Positions 1 through 8,204 of a stretch of DNA of 64,000 nt are shown piece after piece. The notes beneath the pieces are model-generated. The model saw only the letters and a list, made by a program, of their open reading frames with translations. It did no database searches and was not told the origin of the DNA. The stretch is from Segetibacter aerophilus (lineage in GTDB: Bacteria > Bacteroidota > Bacteroidia > Chitinophagales > Chitinophagaceae). Numbering within the stretch: position 1 is the first letter of the stretch; every line of letters starts with the position of its first letter. The DNA is taken from positions 248,001-312,000 of the forward strand of contig NZ_BJYT01000002.1 of assembly GCF_007991655.1 (NCBI RefSeq), in the 5' to 3' direction. The translations under genes were made by a program, and so were the position numbers.

Positions 1-543
1 AATCATTGTTATGGATGCGATATAAATGATAGGGATAATGGCTAAAAGCCAATGGCCCTGTAGTGCAAGTGGAATGATGCTTATTCCTAATAAAAGATTT
101 AAACCTCTGCATAGTCCCATGTTGACCGGCCCTAGCAGCCGATGATGTTTTCCTAATTTGTCGTATACAAGCGCTGACACCGTAATGCAAAAAGCCAGTA
201 AGCCGGCGATAACGCTAACAAGAAAAGCAAGGATAATACCTGCAGCCAGTAAAACAATTCCCAGAGTGGCTGCTTCTTTTTTTGTAATAAGTCCGCTGGG
301 AATTGGACGTTCGGGGCGTTCAACCCTGTCTAGTTCAGCATCAAAAACGTCATTGAAAACTACACCACCTCCGTATAAACCAATGGTGGACAGACACAAC
401 AAGACAACAGGAACGAGGTTTTGAAGTTGATTGGTTTGATGTAGAAAATAGCCTGAAATAGCAACACCAGCTAAGACATCGGCAATGGATGTAACAATGT
501 TAGCAGGTCGCATTAACCGTAAATAGCCTGATGTTTTGTTCAC
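1..543 (-). CDS. eboC: UbiA-like prenyltransferase EboC (partial, 3' end outside window)
   Basis: Membrane prenyltransferase-like protein of the UbiA superfamily, the EboC component of the ebo cluster. Reading the minus strand from a GTG at 541-543 gives an open frame to the window edge (181 codons). It shows an N-terminal LRLMRPANIVTS, the first Asp-rich motif NDVFDAELD typical of UbiA enzymes, a conserved VERPERPIPSG and a later NMGLCRGLNLLLG, among hydrophobic segments. The second Asp-rich region would lie beyond the edge. An ATG at 511-513 is the alternative start but would remove conserved N-terminal residues. EboC is known to be needed for moving the scytonemin monomer to the periplasm in Nostoc; its substrate here is unknown. 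It follows eboA and eboB on the same strand, 135 bp after eboB, and a dispersed repeat sits in that gap. Confidence 0.85.
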   Translation of the reverse strand, partial: MNKTSGYLRLMRPANIVTSIADVLAGVAISGYFLHQTNQLQNLVPVVLLCLSTIGLYGGGVVFNDVFDAELDRVERPERPIPSGLITKKEAATLGIVLLAAGIILAFLVSVIAGLLAFCITVSALVYDKLGKHHRLLGPVNMGLCRGLNLLLGISIIPLALQGHWLLAIIPIIYIASITMI

Positions 544-621
544 TATAGTTGAAAGCTGTTTGGAATAAGAAAAGCGCTTTTAATATTCAGACTGAAGCTG
601 CTTGAGGCGTTGCCGATAAAC

Positions 622-640
622 GGAATGCGACGCAACGATG
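622..640 (+). repeat. Dispersed repeat copy, CGACGCAACGATG form
   Basis: The core TGCGACGCAACGATG is at 626-640, in the eboB-eboC spacer and antisense to those genes. Only the 3' half of the family consensus is kept. Confidence 0.7.
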
Positions 641-678
641 CAGGTGTAAGAACGAATGTTTGTAACCAACATTTTCTC

Positions 679-1665
679 TTAACTGATAATGATAGATGCC
701 TTGTCAATGCGTGGCTGTTGACCTCCACGTAACACCGTGTTGCCTTCGAACTTCACTGACTGGTCGATATTCTTAATTGACACAAAATCTTCCTCATTTA
801 TCTGCCCGCTCTTACCGAAAGCCGTGATGGCATTTTGGTAGGTAACCAAATGAATGTCGTGATTGCTGATGCCACGTTGCTTCATTAAGGCGGCAGTTTT
901 GGGGACCGCAAGTGGGTCGCTGATGCCCCAGTCTGCAGCGGAGTTAATCATGATTCGTTCTGAGCCGTATTGTTTTACAATCTCAACCATCCGCTCGTTA
1001 CCCATTTTTGTGAAAGGGTAGATGGTGAAGGCCGTCCAAAAACCGCGATCAAGGACTTCTTTTACTGTTTCTTCGTTGTTGTGGTCAACCACAACCATAT
1101 CAGGACTTAATCCATGCTCAATAGCAATGTCCATGCTTCTGCGCGTGCCCCTTTTCTTGTCTCTATGAGGCGTATGAATTTGGACGGGAAGTCCTGCATC
1201 TTTCGCCAGTTCCAATTGCTGGCGGTAATATTTTTCTTCGGCTGCGGTCTGGTCGTCAAAGCCAATTTCACCTATACCCACGACGCCTTCTTTCATTATA
1301 AATAACGGAAGGATTTCCATTACCTGCTCTGCAAGAGTTTCGTTATTTGCTTCGCGAGAGTTGAGGCCTATTGTGCAATAATGTTTTATGCCAAATTGAG
1401 ATGAGCGAAATCTTTCCCAGCCGATAAGGCTGCTATAATAATCGCGGAAACTATCGATTCCTGTTCTTGGCTGCCCGAGCCAAAAAGCCGGCTCTATCAG
1501 TGCGACTACGCCTGCATCGTACATCGCCTGGTAATCGTCGGTAGTACGCGAGGTCATGTGCACGTGTGGGTCAAAAAAACGCATTCCTTTGATACCTTCT
1601 AAATCAACAGGCGTTGAGGCATCTGTCGAATTTCTGTTCTCACCGTCATTAGAACTGCAACACAT
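679..1665 (-). CDS. eboB: TatD family metal-dependent hydrolase EboB
   Basis: Amidohydrolase-fold protein of the TatD type, the EboB member of the ebo cluster. It has the N-terminal HxH metal site (FFDPHVHM, about residues 30-37), a central GVVGIGEIGFD with the metal-binding Glu, VQIHTPHRD, VVVDHNNEE and a late MINSAADWG carrying the usual Asp. The 328-residue frame starts 27 residues before the conserved MRFFDPHVHM; a start at that Met (codon 1585-1587) would give a length nearer to other TatD proteins, so the N-terminus is uncertain. The substrate of EboB is not known. The gene lies 32 bp after eboA and before eboC, in the A-B-C order seen in other ebo clusters. Confidence 0.85.
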   Translation of the reverse strand: MCCSSNDGENRNSTDASTPVDLEGIKGMRFFDPHVHMTSRTTDDYQAMYDAGVVALIEPAFWLGQPRTGIDSFRDYYSSLIGWERFRSSQFGIKHYCTIGLNSREANNETLAEQVMEILPLFIMKEGVVGIGEIGFDDQTAAEEKYYRQQLELAKDAGLPVQIHTPHRDKKRGTRRSMDIAIEHGLSPDMVVVDHNNEETVKEVLDRGFWTAFTIYPFTKMGNERMVEIVKQYGSERIMINSAADWGISDPLAVPKTAALMKQRGISNHDIHLVTYQNAITAFGKSGQINEEDFVSIKNIDQSVKFEGNTVLRGGQQPRIDKASIIIS

Positions 1666-1697
1666 ATGGCAGAGATAAATAAGTTAATAAATGGGAA

Positions 1698-2567
1698 CTA
1701 TAAAGTGTTCCAGTTAAGTGTATTTTCTGTTATAGCCTTTTTCAAATCCGGTTCTTTTTCAACCAACTGCTTTGCGGGCTTGTAAGCACTGAAATAACAA
1801 GCAAGTGCGGCTGCCTTTCTCTCAGAGGTTTCACTGTTTTTGAAAGCTTTTTCCAGGTTACTGAAATTACTTTCATTTATAAAAGGTGATACGAGCCGCC
1901 ACAACTGGGGGTTAACCAGGCGGTGCGCAGCCCAGCGCTCATTGGCATAATCAATTAAGATAGATGCCAATTCTTCATTTGCTCTTTCGTCTAAACCAAT
2001 AATTCTCTTTACATCTTTATCGGTAAAAAAAGCTTTCATCACCAGTTGGTTCCAAGCTTGCTCACTTAAATATTGATAAGGATAAGGATTGTTGTACATG
2101 ATTGCTTCCAGCACAACACCAATATTACTTCTGATGCCTTCGCTGCATTGCTTTTGCCAATCTTCAGCATAATTAAAAGCTGGCAAAGCAGAGTAGAGGG
2201 CGACTTGTTCGTTCATTTCTGCTGCCCTAAAAAGATTTTCTAACTTCTTAAAGTAGATTTCCTTGTCTGACGAATTTACTTGCAATAATATCCAAACCCT
2301 GCAAAGTCTGTCGATGGTCCAGTCATTAATGTTAAATTCAGGATGTATTTGTTTTAATTTTTCTTGTTCCCCCGGAAGCACCTTAATTAATTGCCTGCCT
2401 GTTTTACGCGGAACTGCTACAAAAGCAAGGTTTAATTGTAAAGCGTTTTTCTCTTCTTGTACCTGCGAAGCCTTTTCCTGCAGCCAGCTGTTAATGTCAG
2501 AGGATACATTGTATTGTAAAATATCGCCAAATACTTCTTTTAAAAAGTCGCCTTTATTCTGCTGCAT
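1698..2567 (-). CDS. eboA: EboA domain-containing protein
   Basis: First gene of the ebo cluster (289 residues from the chosen start). The C-terminal half carries what I recognise as the EboA signature: NEQVALYSALPAF, EGIRSNIGVVLEAIMYNNPYP, AWNQLVMKAFF, IIGLDERANEELA and YANERWAAHR. The protein looks soluble and helical and has no catalytic motif I can name. I chose the ATG at 2565-2567, one base after the TGA of the upstream TMEM220-like gene. The longer frame to 2618 would overlap that gene by 50 bp and only adds residues translated from its membrane-coding sequence. The tight spacing implies one transcript for TMEM220-like, eboA, eboB and eboC. The biochemical role of EboA is unknown. Confidence 0.88.
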   Translation of the reverse strand: MQQNKGDFLKEVFGDILQYNVSSDINSWLQEKASQVQEEKNALQLNLAFVAVPRKTGRQLIKVLPGEQEKLKQIHPEFNINDWTIDRLCRVWILLQVNSSDKEIYFKKLENLFRAAEMNEQVALYSALPAFNYAEDWQKQCSEGIRSNIGVVLEAIMYNNPYPYQYLSEQAWNQLVMKAFFTDKDVKRIIGLDERANEELASILIDYANERWAAHRLVNPQLWRLVSPFINESNFSNLEKAFKNSETSERKAAALACYFSAYKPAKQLVEKEPDLKKAITENTLNWNTL

Positions 2568-2568
2568 A

Positions 2569-2949
2569 TCAGGAATGAAGATTATTAACGGCAAAATAGT
2601 TAATAGCCAAAGCGGCACTTATTATAATGAGACCAAAAAATTCTCTCGTCTTTTCAATATACGGTTTAGTCGCCTGCATGCTCTCTACAATACTGGGCTT
2701 ATTGTATTTCATGATCCAATCTCTGACCCCGTCTTTGGCAAAAAAAAGTTTGATAGCATACACAATGTAGAATGTGATAGCAATAAGGTAGATAAGCGGG
2801 TAATATAGATGAAAAGCTGCCAGCCCACAGCAGATGGCTGCAACCATGTAAATAGGTACCCAAAGCCAGGAGTCGTTGTCGTTGAGATTTACATAAGCGA
2901 ATAAAATAAAAGCTATACAAAAGAAGCCGTTTAAAATACTTAGAAACAT
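2569..2949 (-). CDS. TMEM220-like small membrane protein
   Basis: 126-residue membrane protein with about four hydrophobic helices: residues 3-20, then the stretch VPIYMVAAICCGLAAFHLYY, then LIYLIAITFYIVYAIKLFF, and a C-terminal LIIISAALAINYFAV. The opening FLSILNGFFCIAFILFAYVN with LNDNDSWLWVPIYM matches the transmembrane 220 family known in bacteria and eukaryotes, which has no assigned function. Its TGA is one base from the eboA ATG, so it is translationally linked to the ebo genes and is probably the first gene of their transcript. A -7 type box (TATTTTTG on the minus strand, 2990-2997) lies about 40 bp upstream. Confidence 0.75.
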   Translation of the reverse strand: MFLSILNGFFCIAFILFAYVNLNDNDSWLWVPIYMVAAICCGLAAFHLYYPLIYLIAITFYIVYAIKLFFAKDGVRDWIMKYNKPSIVESMQATKPYIEKTREFFGLIIISAALAINYFAVNNLHS

Positions 2950-2989
2950 GGGATTTTATTTAGCAATCATTACAGGATAATTTCTAAAG

Positions 2990-2997
2990 CAAAAATA
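2990..2997 (-). promoter_or_regulatory. Candidate Bacteroidota -7 promoter box for TMEM220-ebo genes
   Basis: Reads TATTTTTG on the minus strand, matching the TAnnTTTG -7 consensus of Bacteroidota. It would start transcription about 34 bp before the TMEM220-like ATG. A clear -33 TTTG at the expected spacing is not evident. Confidence 0.35.
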
Positions 2998-3141
2998 GAA
3001 TGTAATAGTGAGAAATATTCTTTCAACGTTCCAACTTTTGAAAGTAACGGACGGACGAGTAATACAATTATAATTGTCATCAATTTCAGAATTTGTTTTG
3101 TTTACAGATCAATTAACACTTATACCACTTCCGGGGCTTCT

Positions 3142-3169
3142 ACTTGTGTACTTCTACTCTTGTACTTCC
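3142..3169 (-). repeat. Degenerate dispersed repeat, two 5' halves
   Basis: On the minus strand AAGTACAAGAGT is followed directly by AGAAGTACACAAGT. This looks like two copies of the AAGTACAAG half of the family without the GCAACGATG half. Confidence 0.4.
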
Positions 3170-3387
3170 AAATTGTAATTAACCTGGTACTATTATAATA
3201 TTTTATAAAAAATATTTAGGACCGAGGTGCAGCAAAACAGTCTAAAAAGAAATCTTAAACTGAGGCTTCTAATAACCATTCTTCAAAATTTTTAAAAAGC
3301 CATGCTTTAGATCAAATAAAGTATCAAGACAGTTTGAGAAATTGGTTTATAACAAAAAAAAGTTAAAGAAATACCAACAATAATTTA

Positions 3388-3405
3388 AAAAGTACATGTA
3401 CTTTT
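3388..3405. promoter_or_regulatory. 18-bp perfect palindrome upstream of susC
   Basis: AAAAGTACATGTACTTTT is a perfect palindrome ending 23 bp before the susC ATG. Its place and symmetry suit an operator for a dimeric regulator, but no regulator is encoded next to it. Confidence 0.35.
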
Positions 3406-3428
3406 AACACAATAAACTCTACTGCTAT

Positions 3429-6386
3429 ATGAAAGAAATTAAACTCTTACTATGCCTTGTTATTCTGGTATGTGTGTCTGTATTCTCTTTTGGGCAATCC
3501 AGAACGGTTACGGGACAGGTGACAGATAGTAAGGATAATTCTCCACTTGTTGATGCGACAGTTTCAGTTGTCGGAAAATCAGTCAGCACAAAAACGAAAG
3601 CAGATGGAAGTTTTTCCATCAATGTACCTTCAGGTTCTAACCAATTAAGGATTACCTATATTGGTTTCCAGGACCAAACGGTAAGCATTACCGGAAGTAA
3701 TGTCACCATTTCTATGGCTGCATCAACAGAAAATCTTACCGATGTTGTTGTAGTAGGTTATGGTACTGCAAGAAGAAAAGACCTTACAGGCTCTGTCGCT
3801 TCTGTAAAAGAGAAAGATTTTAATAAGGGTGTTTTTACATCACCTGACCAGTTGATCCAGGGTAAAGCTGCAGGCGTATTGGTCATCAACAATACCGGAC
3901 AACCCGGCGGTTCTACAACAGTAAGAATCCGCGGGGCCTCTTCTATCAGATCCGGAAACCAGCCATTATTTGTCGTAGATGGCGTGCCTCTATCAGGCGG
4001 TTCTGCCCGTCCCGGTGGAGCTGGTTCAGGTTCTTATGGTAATGATGCCGGAAATCCTTTGAACTTTATAAATCCTAGTGACATTGCCGGTATCGAGATA
4101 TTAAAAGACGCCTCTGCGACTGCAATTTATGGCTCCCGCGGCGCAAACGGCGTTGTATTAATTACTACTAAGAGAGGCAAATCAGGCGCTCCTCAAGTAG
4201 ATGCAAGTGCTTCAACCAGTGTTAGTTCTCTTATTAAAACATTGAAAGTGTTGAATGGGGATGAATACAGAGCTGCATTGAAGGATTACGGGCTTACAAG
4301 CGGAGATTTTGGAGGCAACGTTAATGCTTTTGATGCCATTACCCGTAAAGGTATTACTCAAAATTACAGCACAGCAATAGGCGGTGGTACTGAAAATGGA
4401 CGATATAGAATATCCGCTGGTTACCTTAATCAGCAGGGCATTATTAAAACTTCTAATTTAAAAAAGTTTACCGCTAATCTTACCAGTAATTTCAGGTTCT
4501 TAGAAAGTAAAAAATTAGGCCTTGATATAAACATATTGGTTAGTCAAACTGATGAGCAAATTGCACCTATTTCAGCTTTTGTTGGTTTTGAAGGTAATCT
4601 CATTTCGCAAGCCTTACAGTGGAATCCTACTCATCCATTAATAAAACCCGGGACTGACTCAGCCTGGATCGACCCCCTTGCCGGAGAAACGACCATTAAT
4701 CCTCTTGCCCAACTAAGATACTTTGATGATAGAGCGAAGGTAAATTCTATCATAGCCAGTATATCGCCCTCGTATAAAATTACAAAGGATCTTGAGTATA
4801 AGTTTCTTTATAGCGTTAACAGGCAGGTGGGAGTAAGACGAGGTCAGGTAAACCGGTTATTAAATGCTTCGGGGATTGTTAACAGAGGTGCCGCTTTTAT
4901 AAGCAACTCGGAGCAAACGAATACTCAAATAACTAATACACTCAATTATAATAAGCAGCTTACTTCTGATTTTAATCTAAATGCTGTGGTAGGACACGAA
5001 TGGCTCACCTTCGACTCAAGAGGAAATTCTTTAAACGGTCAGGATTTTACCAATGTAGGGTTGAATTATTATGATTACATCGGATATTCTGCTCAAAACA
5101 CCCGCGGAATTGGTTCCTCTGCCTCACCTACAACTGAGTTACAGTCTTACTTTGGCAGGGCGATAATTAATTATAAAGACAGGTACTTGATAACCGGAAC
5201 ATTCAGGGCAGATGGCTCTACGCGGTTCGGAGAGAACAATAAGTACGGTTATTTTCCCTCAGTAGGAGTAGCGTGGAACGCTTCCAGCGAAAACTTTTTA
5301 AAGAACAATACTTTTATAAACAATCTTAAGGTGCGTGCCAGTTGGGGTAAAACGGGTAACCAGGAGTTTCCTTCCGGAGCTTCGTTAAACAGGTTTGGAT
5401 TTGGTCAGCAATCTATTTCCCGGGCAGCTTTTGGAAACCCAGACCTGAAGTGGGAGACCTCAACAACAACAAACGCTGGTATAGACTTTAGTATCCTGGG
5501 GAATAGGATCTTTGGATCGGTAGATTATTTTTATAAAAAGACTACCGACGTTTTATTTGAACAAACTATTGCGCAACCTGCGCCTTCGGGAAGAATATGG
5601 ATTAACCTTCCCGGATATGTTCTAAATAAAGGGGTTGAAATCTCATTAACTGGCTCAGTACTTCAAAGCAAGGATTTAAACTGGAACATTGGTGGTAATG
5701 CTTCTTTTCTGCAAAATGATGTGCAAGGTTTAAAAGGTTTCTATGAAACTGGTGTATTAAGAGGACAAGGTTTTTCTGATGTAAGAGGTCAGCGTCTTAT
5801 AAACGGACAACCATTGAATGTCTGGTATTTAAGAAGATTCGAAGGAATTGATAAAACGACAGGGCAAAGTATATATACGGATGGGGGTAATACCCTTTTC
5901 TACTCTGGCAGTCCAAATCCAAAAATGTTGTTAGGGTTGACAACTGACTTCAATTATAAAAAGTTAACCGCTACCGTTAACATGAACGGAACTTTTGGAC
6001 ATTACTTGTTTAACAACACAGCAGCCTCAGTGTTAGGCATTGGAAACCTGGGAACAAGGAATATTGCCAAAAACCTAGTAGGAACAGGTATCAAAGAAGC
6101 CGTCTCTAATGCTCCATCCCCATCTACCCGTAACCTCGAAAAAGGGAATTATATTAAAATGGCTAACGCAACCATTAGTTATAGAATCGGGAATATTGGA
6201 AACAGTATCAGGAATTTAAATATTTCGTTAACAGGCCAAAACCTGTTTGTAATAACCAAGTACAGCGGATTTGATCCTGAAGTAAATACAGATGCCGGTC
6301 TTGACGGCATACCTTCATTGGGGGTTGAATATATTCCTTACCCTTCTGCAAGAACATTCCTTTTAGGGTTAAACTTCTCTTTATAA
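3429..6386 (+). CDS. SusC/RagA family TonB-linked outer membrane protein
   Basis: TonB-dependent outer-membrane transporter of the SusC class (985 residues, normal length). A signal peptide (about 1-22, ending SFGQ) leads into a carboxypeptidase-regulatory-like beta-sandwich (about 26-98, VTGQVTDSKDNSPLVDATV). The plug begins with LTDVVVVGYGTARRKDLTGS and contains the signature GIEILKDASATAIYGSRGA and GVVLITTKRGK near residues 223-250. The rest is a 22-strand-type barrel ending in Phe-Ser-Leu. It is followed 8 bp later by its SusD partner, so the two form the usual lidded import complex. The genes downstream suggest a sugar or glycoside as substrate, which is inference. A palindrome lies just upstream. 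Confidence 0.95.
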   Translation: MKEIKLLLCLVILVCVSVFSFGQSRTVTGQVTDSKDNSPLVDATVSVVGKSVSTKTKADGSFSINVPSGSNQLRITYIGFQDQTVSITGSNVTISMAASTENLTDVVVVGYGTARRKDLTGSVASVKEKDFNKGVFTSPDQLIQGKAAGVLVINNTGQPGGSTTVRIRGASSIRSGNQPLFVVDGVPLSGGSARPGGAGSGSYGNDAGNPLNFINPSDIAGIEILKDASATAIYGSRGANGVVLITTKRGKSGAPQVDASASTSVSSLIKTLKVLNGDEYRAALKDYGLTSGDFGGNVNAFDAITRKGITQNYSTAIGGGTENGRYRISAGYLNQQGIIKTSNLKKFTANLTSNFRFLESKKLGLDINILVSQTDEQIAPISAFVGFEGNLISQALQWNPTHPLIKPGTDSAWIDPLAGETTINPLAQLRYFDDRAKVNSIIASISPSYKITKDLEYKFLYSVNRQVGVRRGQVNRLLNASGIVNRGAAFISNSEQTNTQITNTLNYNKQLTSDFNLNAVVGHEWLTFDSRGNSLNGQDFTNVGLNYYDYIGYSAQNTRGIGSSASPTTELQSYFGRAIINYKDRYLITGTFRADGSTRFGENNKYGYFPSVGVAWNASSENFLKNNTFINNLKVRASWGKTGNQEFPSGASLNRFGFGQQSISRAAFGNPDLKWETSTTTNAGIDFSILGNRIFGSVDYFYKKTTDVLFEQTIAQPAPSGRIWINLPGYVLNKGVEISLTGSVLQSKDLNWNIGGNASFLQNDVQGLKGFYETGVLRGQGFSDVRGQRLINGQPLNVWYLRRFEGIDKTTGQSIYTDGGNTLFYSGSPNPKMLLGLTTDFNYKKLTATVNMNGTFGHYLFNNTAASVLGIGNLGTRNIAKNLVGTGIKEAVSNAPSPSTRNLEKGNYIKMANATISYRIGNIGNSIRNLNISLTGQNLFVITKYSGFDPEVNTDAGLDGIPSLGVEYIPYPSARTFLLGLNFSL

Positions 6387-6394
6387 TTTAAAAA

Positions 6395-7927
6395 ATGATG
6401 GCTATGAAATATATAAAATTATTCTTTTGTTTTTTCTTAACGCTACTAGTCTTTTCTTGTACCAAGCTGGAAGAGAACTTCCGGAGTCAACTTGAAGAAA
6501 GTAACTCCGGTACAATCTCTGCTGCTCAATTATTAATTAGTGCATATAATTCTCTTAATACCTTTCAAAACGGCAATATCTGGCATGTTAACCAGCATAC
6601 TACCGATGAAACAATAGCTCCAACACGGGGTCCGGATTGGGATGACAATGGCCAATGGAGAGCGCTGCACGCACACACATGGAACGCTGACCAGGGCCAG
6701 ATAAGAAATGCCTTTAATGATTTACTAAGTGCACAGTTTGCCGCCTCAAATGTACTCCAATTCAACCCCACGCCTCAGCAAGCTGCAGAAGCGAGATTTA
6801 TCAGGGCATTATCAATGTATATGGTACTTGACGGTTGGGGACAAGTGCCTTACAGAGAAAATCTGACCGACTACAGAATAACACCCACGACATTGAAAGG
6901 CACTGAGGCGACAGACCTTATTATTTCTGAATTAACCAGCATTATTTCTACCCTTCCTGAGAATAGTGAAGCTTACGTTGCAAACAAAAATGCAGCCCGT
7001 GCTTTATTAATGAAAGTTTATTTAAACAAGGGAGCGTACGTTAATCGGGCTGCACCGACTTTCGACGCGGCAGATATGACAAAGGTAATTTCACTTGCTG
7101 ATGAAATAATCGGAAGCAATAAGTACTCGTTGGATGATAATTTCTTTGACAACTTTGCTCCTGACAATAACACTAAATCCGCAGAAAATATTTATACCCT
7201 TTATAATCAAAATGGCGACCGCGGTGGTGGAGTTGCAAATTCAGCAATCCAGGGCTTTCATTATAATATGAGTCCCAGAGGCAATAATGGATTTTCAACA
7301 CTATCTGATTTCTATGACAAGTTTGAGGCAACAGATCAACGAAGAGGTATTTATTATAATTATGCTGCAGGGCTACCTAACCCTGGCAAAAGGATAAACG
7401 TTGGGTTTCTGGAAGGGCAACAGTACAATTTGACTACTGACGCTCCTTTGCAAGATAGGAAAGGCAACCCTTTAATCTTTTTCCGGGAGGTGAAAATTAG
7501 AGAAACGGACCCAAATATGCTGGAAAGAACAGGTATCAGGGTAGTTAAATATCCCTACGACTATCCTCATCTAAATCAACAGAGCGATAACGATTGGGCA
7601 ATCTTCAGGTACGCCGATGTACTGTTAATGAAGGCGGAAGCTCAACTTCGTTCAGGAAATACAGCGGGTCCTTTGGTAATTGTAAATAGTGTACGTCAGA
7701 AAAGAGGTGCTACTCCAATGGCTTCTGTTGATCTCGCTAAGTTGCTGGATGAACGTGGCCGCGAAATGTATTGGGAAGGATGGAGAAGACAGGATTTGAT
7801 CCGTTACGGAAAATTTTTGCAGCCTTGGCAAGAAAAACCAGCTGATGATCCTAAAAACCTATTATTTCCAATCCCCAGTTCCCAACTTGCAGTTAACCCA
7901 AACCTAACTCAAAACCCTGGCTATTAA
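6395..7927 (+). CDS. SusD/RagB family nutrient-binding outer membrane lipoprotein
   Basis: Surface lipoprotein that closes over the SusC channel and binds ligand (510 residues). A lipobox VFSC places the acylated Cys at residue 22. The helical TPR-like SusD fold is supported by AARALLMKVYLNKG in the middle, WAIFRYADVLLMKAEAQLR, and the C-terminal RGREMYWEGWRRQDLIRYGKF. Three Met codons (6395, 6398, 6404) crowd the start; MKYIKLFF at 6404 makes the most typical signal peptide. It is translationally close to susC and ends before a strong hairpin terminator at 7951-7979, so the pair forms a two-gene unit. Confidence 0.95.
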   Translation: MMAMKYIKLFFCFFLTLLVFSCTKLEENFRSQLEESNSGTISAAQLLISAYNSLNTFQNGNIWHVNQHTTDETIAPTRGPDWDDNGQWRALHAHTWNADQGQIRNAFNDLLSAQFAASNVLQFNPTPQQAAEARFIRALSMYMVLDGWGQVPYRENLTDYRITPTTLKGTEATDLIISELTSIISTLPENSEAYVANKNAARALLMKVYLNKGAYVNRAAPTFDAADMTKVISLADEIIGSNKYSLDDNFFDNFAPDNNTKSAENIYTLYNQNGDRGGGVANSAIQGFHYNMSPRGNNGFSTLSDFYDKFEATDQRRGIYYNYAAGLPNPGKRINVGFLEGQQYNLTTDAPLQDRKGNPLIFFREVKIRETDPNMLERTGIRVVKYPYDYPHLNQQSDNDWAIFRYADVLLMKAEAQLRSGNTAGPLVIVNSVRQKRGATPMASVDLAKLLDERGREMYWEGWRRQDLIRYGKFLQPWQEKPADDPKNLLFPIPSSQLAVNPNLTQNPGY

Positions 7928-7950
7928 ATAACGAACTAAATTTTAAAAAT

Positions 7951-7979
7951 AAAAAGGTCATGTAATAGTGACCTTTTTT
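7951..7979 (+). terminator. Rho-independent terminator after susC-susD
   Basis: Stem AAAAAGGTCA/TGACCTTTTT with an 8-nt loop, followed by a T-run, 24 bp after the susD stop codon. Confidence 0.85.
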
Positions 7980-8183
7980 CGTTTTGTACTGAATGGTTGC
8001 TTTCGATAAAAGGTTAAGTGCCGCTAGAACAGGAATGCAGACAAAGGAAACTTTTACCACTTTTACATGCGGAACTGGTAGGTGTTGTACAAACAATACA
8101 ATCGGCTAGTTGGAGAAGTAATAGAAAACTTTAAATAGATTTGACACGGAAGAAAGATCAACAATAATTTACGGATAATGTGA

Positions 8184-8199
8184 TTGCGCCGCAACGATG
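8184..8199 (+). repeat. Dispersed repeat copy abutting a start codon
   Basis: TTGCGCCGCAACGATG, one base different from the CGACGCAACGATG core, ends 5 bp before the ATG of the ASPIC/UnbV gene. It is in frame with that gene and would read as MRRND. Confidence 0.65.
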
Positions 8200-8204
8200 A
8201 CACC

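Larger units (their letters stand above)
2950..3428. other. 479-bp divergent spacer between TMEM220/ebo and susC
   Basis: AT-rich spacer with no supported gene. It holds a candidate minus-strand -7 box (2990-2997), a degenerate copy of the dispersed repeat (3142-3169) and an 18-bp perfect palindrome (3388-3405) just before susC. Regulation of both divergent transcripts is probably encoded here. Confidence 0.6.

Noticed and set aside
543-728. 61-codon minus-strand frame between eboB and eboC
   Set aside because: It overlaps the eboB 3' end and its middle is translated from the dispersed repeat; no motif or signal.
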